DNA of 9,175 nucleotides, taken from Bdellovibrionales bacterium RBG_16_40_8 (GTDB taxonomy: Bacteria > Bdellovibrionota > Bdellovibrionia > Bdellovibrionales > UBA1609). Positions 7,467 to 9,175 of this stretch are shown piece after piece (the first letter of the stretch is position 1; each line of letters begins with the position of its first letter). The notes under the pieces were generated by a model. The model was not told the origin of the DNA. It searched no databases and worked only from the letters and a program-made list of their open reading frames with translations. Location of the stretch: contig MEPT01000018.1 of NCBI GenBank assembly GCA_001769925.1, positions 8,518 to 17,692 of the forward strand. The letters are read 5' to 3'. The position numbers and the translations under genes were made by a program.

Positions 7467-7560
7467 TGGCGGAGAGAGCGGGATTTGAACCCGCGGTACG
7501 GGTTTTAGCCCGTACGGTTGTTTAGCAAACAACTGGTTTCAGCCACTCACCCATCTCTCC
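7467..7560 (-). tRNA. tRNA-Ser (anticodon GCT)
   Basis: This gene decodes AGC/AGU serine codons. On the minus strand the acceptor GGAGAGA pairs fully with TCTCTCC, followed by discriminator G73 and an encoded CCA (7467-7469). The anticodon loop is TTGCTAA with stem GTTGT/ACAAC; the anticodon GCT lies at 7524-7526. The long variable arm expected of class II tRNAs is a perfect 7-bp stem (GTACGGG/CCCGTAC). The T-arm is GCGGG-TTCAAAT-CCCGC. All parts look intact. Confidence 0.97.
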
Positions 7561-7586
7561 GCGGGAATTTCATGACTATGAGCGCG

Positions 7587-7615
7587 ACTATAACCTAGAG
7601 GTGCGCGCAAGTGAA
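7587..7615 (-). promoter_or_regulatory. Sigma-70-type promoter of tRNA-Ser
   Basis: On the minus strand, a -35 box TTCACT (7610-7615) and a -10 box TATAGT (7587-7592) are separated by exactly 17 bp. A GC-rich CGCGC discriminator follows the -10 box, as is usual for stringently controlled stable-RNA promoters. The inferred start lies about 20 nt upstream of the mature tRNA 5' end. Confidence 0.6.
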
Positions 7616-7642
7616 GCGTCGAATAAGTAAATTTTTTTATTT

Positions 7643-8230
7643 TTAATAATTTTCAGGAAATATTTTTCGCTCAACCGCTTCAATAGCAATGTGAATAATT
7701 TTAATATGCATTTCTTGAATTCGATCAGAGGTTTCAGCAGGAATAACTATTGCGAGATCAGCAAGCTCTTTTAATTTGCCACCGTTTCGTCCTAGTAAGG
7801 CTACAGTTTTTATCTCCATTTCTTTTGCCAATGTAAAAGCGTTGATTACGTTTTGTGAATTACCTGAAGTTGAAAGACCTATAAGTAAATCGCCTTTGCG
7901 GCCAAGCCCGCCGAGCTCACGAGAAAAAATATGCTCAAAGCCATAATCGTTCGAAACACAGGTGACGTGAGAAGGGTTACCCAGGGCGAGTGCGCCTATA
8001 GGGCGACGATTTTTGCGATAGCGCCCTGTAAACTCTTCGGCAAAATGCATCGCGTCACAATGGGAGCCACCATTGCCGCAGCTAAAAAGATTTCCACCCT
8101 CTCTTATTGTCGAAACCAGCATTTCGCTGAATTTAACGCATTTTTCTATTTGCTCAGGGCTCTCAGTAAACTTATTTATCGCGGATAAACTATCGCCAAG
8201 AGAGTCCTGCCAGACTGATTTAATATCCAT
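7643..8230 (-). CDS. gmhA: Phosphoheptose isomerase (sedoheptulose-7-phosphate isomerase)
   Basis: GmhA converts D-sedoheptulose 7-phosphate to D-glycero-D-manno-heptose 7-phosphate. This is the first step of ADP-heptose synthesis for the lipopolysaccharide inner core and takes place in the cytoplasm. The 195-residue protein is a single SIS domain of normal length (E. coli 192). It carries the near-invariant SCGNGGSHCDAMHFAEE run. Zinc and catalytic residues H62, E66, Q172 and H180 correspond to H61, E65, Q172 and H180 of E. coli GmhA, and STSGNS (120-125) is the sugar-phosphate loop. The ATG has only a weak GAG 7 nt upstream. No other heptose gene (gmhB, hldE, hldD, waa) is adjacent; it stands alone between two tRNA genes. 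DiaA, a non-enzymatic SIS relative, is less likely because the full metal site is kept. Confidence 0.96.
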   Translation of the reverse strand: MDIKSVWQDSLGDSLSAINKFTESPEQIEKCVKFSEMLVSTIREGGNLFSCGNGGSHCDAMHFAEEFTGRYRKNRRPIGALALGNPSHVTCVSNDYGFEHIFSRELGGLGRKGDLLIGLSTSGNSQNVINAFTLAKEMEIKTVALLGRNGGKLKELADLAIVIPAETSDRIQEMHIKIIHIAIEAVERKIFPENY

Positions 8231-8307
8231 AATTTAACTCATACCAAGAGAATGCTTGCGGAGGCCAGGTTTTTTCGTTTAAAAAGACATTCCAGTTACT
8301 ATTATGC

Positions 8308-8384
8308 GCGGCCGTAGCTCAGCTGGATAGAGTACTTGACTACGAATCAAGTGGTCGGTGGTTCGAATCCTCCCGGCCGCGCCA
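8308..8384 (+). tRNA. tRNA-Arg (anticodon ACG)
   Basis: This gene decodes CGN arginine codons after A34 is deaminated to inosine by TadA. The acceptor GCGGCCG pairs with CGGCCGC, followed by G73 and an encoded CCA (8382-8384). The anticodon stem is CTTGA/TCAAG with loop CTACGAA; ACG lies at 8342-8344. The body is very like the E. coli tRNA-Arg(ACG). One oddity is in the T-stem: GGTGG faces CCTCC, so the middle pair (8359 with 8371) is T-T where E. coli has A-T. No clear promoter was seen in the 77 bp that separate it from the divergent gmhA; TTGCGG and TTTAAA spaced by 16 bp upstream are only a weak candidate. Confidence 0.96.
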
Positions 8385-8603
8385 TTTTTAAAAAAAATTA
8401 TCAAAAAATAAAGCATCGCCGCTGGCGCATGTTTGCTCAAATTTATTAAGACCGCTTTCTTACATTGTCTTCATTATTGCTGAGAACACATTGTCTTCGT
8501 TACGCACACTAAATAGAGTGATGGTTACTTGATGAAAGTCATAAAAAAAGATAAATGATTAACTGTTGCGGCTTTTATGTTTGTTAAGAAGTTGGGGGAG
8601 TAA
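8385..8603 (+). promoter_or_regulatory. Upstream region of the S28 peptidase, with a direct repeat
   Basis: The tRNA-Arg CCA is followed by T5 and A8 tracts, then AT-rich sequence. ACATTGTCTTC-A-TTA (8462-8476) recurs as ACATTGTCTTC-G-TTA (8488-8502), 14 of 15 bases alike and 26 bp apart. The second copy contains TTGTCT (8491-8496), which with TAGAGT (8514-8519) and a 17-bp spacer makes a plausible promoter about 80 nt before the peptidase start. No gene is seen here. Confidence 0.35.
8491..8519 (+). promoter_or_regulatory. Candidate promoter for the S28 peptidase
   Basis: TTGTCT and TAGAGT each match the sigma-70 boxes at 4 of 6 positions, with a 17-bp spacer. A second, weaker pair (TTGATG, 17 bp, TAAATG) lies a little downstream. 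Both are sequence guesses only. Confidence 0.3.
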
Positions 8604-9175
8604 ATGCGTAACATCATGTTTTTTTATGTAATCTTAATTTTTTTCAATTTGGCGGCATGGGCCGGACCTAAAGAATATTTATATTGGCGACAAACTATCG
8701 AACAAGATCGATTTTGGCGTAGCGAAATTAACGTTCCTCTGCGTGACTTTGCTAGCGGGACAACCGCAGGCGTCATAATGCAGCGGTTAGATCATAATTC
8801 GCAAAAAGATGTTCGCACATTTTCACAGCGTTATTGGGTAAACAGCGTGTTTGCCAAAACCGACGATGCCCCGGTGCTATTTTACGTTTGCGGAGAGGGG
8901 GCTTGCGGAGAATATGCAGTTCGCGGTCAAGTTGAGCTTCACGCGCAAAGACTTGAGGCACATGTGGTTGCGCTTGAACATCGCTATTACGGAAAAAGTC
9001 AGCCCTATAAAGATTTACGTACGGCAAATTTGCGTTATCTTACAGTTTTTCAGGCCTTGAGTGATCTTGTTAGTTTTCATGAATATATGAAAATAAACGC
9101 AAAGCGGACTGGGCCATGGATATTAGTTGGCGGTAGTTACCCTGGGGCGCTTGCGGCCTACGCAAGAGCACTTTA
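8604..9175 (+). CDS. Secreted S28-family serine peptidase (prolyl carboxypeptidase / thymus-specific protease type), C-terminus cut off by window edge
   Basis: The first 190 codons are visible; family members are about 450-550 residues, so more than half is missing. A signal peptide (MRNIMFFYVILIFFNLAAWA, cleavage after A20) predicts export. Family landmarks follow in order: MQRLDHN, TFSQRYWVN, VLFYVCGEG (95-99), VVALEHRYYGKS, NLRYLT, and the nucleophile motif GGSYPG with S178. The catalytic Asp and His lie beyond the edge. S28 enzymes cleave after proline near a terminus or act as dipeptidyl peptidases; which applies here cannot be told. The wording is close to eukaryotic lysosomal members, and S28 is uncommon in bacteria. 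GGGGGAG precedes the ATG by only 3 nt; the next in-frame ATG (8616) is 15 nt from it and would shorten the signal peptide, so the first is preferred. Confidence 0.9.
   Translation, partial: MRNIMFFYVILIFFNLAAWAGPKEYLYWRQTIEQDRFWRSEINVPLRDFASGTTAGVIMQRLDHNSQKDVRTFSQRYWVNSVFAKTDDAPVLFYVCGEGACGEYAVRGQVELHAQRLEAHVVALEHRYYGKSQPYKDLRTANLRYLTVFQALSDLVSFHEYMKINAKRTGPWILVGGSYPGALAAYARAL

Overview
The window reads as chromosome from an AT-rich Gram-negative proteobacterium. The evidence is a GmhA (a lipopolysaccharide heptose enzyme), a lipobox metalloprotease, a DedA membrane protein and two tRNA genes with encoded CCA ends. The tRNA-Arg(ACG) body is very like the gammaproteobacterial form, which leans toward a gammaproteobacterium, but the lineage is not fixed by this sequence. 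No mobile element, integrase, CRISPR array or phage gene was seen.

Left part (1-2843, minus strand): three genes are read leftwards, in the order M48-family lipoprotein metalloprotease, DedA-family membrane protein, then an organophosphate:phosphate antiporter-like MFS transporter cut by the left edge. The first two are 20 bp apart. The transporter follows after a 77 bp gap that holds a perfect 9-bp hairpin. All three products belong to the cell envelope.

Middle (2844-5637): a 205 bp divergent promoter region separates the protease from a large orphan sensor histidine kinase on the plus strand (membrane sensor, PAS, GAF, kinase). No response regulator gene lies next to it. The kinase converges on a leftward cluster at 6952-5638: a small ribbon-helix-helix-like protein, a 66-residue two-helix membrane protein resembling the NfeD transmembrane part and starting at TTG, and a YihY/BrkB-family membrane protein. 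The spacing (47 and 23 bp) suggests one operon.

Right part (6953-9175): a gene-poor stretch of about 510 bp with several inverted repeats ends at tRNA-Ser(GCT) on the minus strand, which has a good promoter of its own. A stand-alone gmhA lies upstream of it, followed by tRNA-Arg(ACG) on the plus strand. The window ends in a secreted S28-family serine peptidase (prolyl carboxypeptidase / thymus-specific protease type), cut by the right edge.

Most of the window is ordinary housekeeping and envelope content. The items most worth a second look are the structured non-coding stretch at 7170-7240, the S28 peptidase with its upstream direct repeat, the small RHH/NfeD-like/BrkB cluster, and a U-U mismatch in the T-stem of tRNA-Arg. 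I found no convincing new defence or mobile system.
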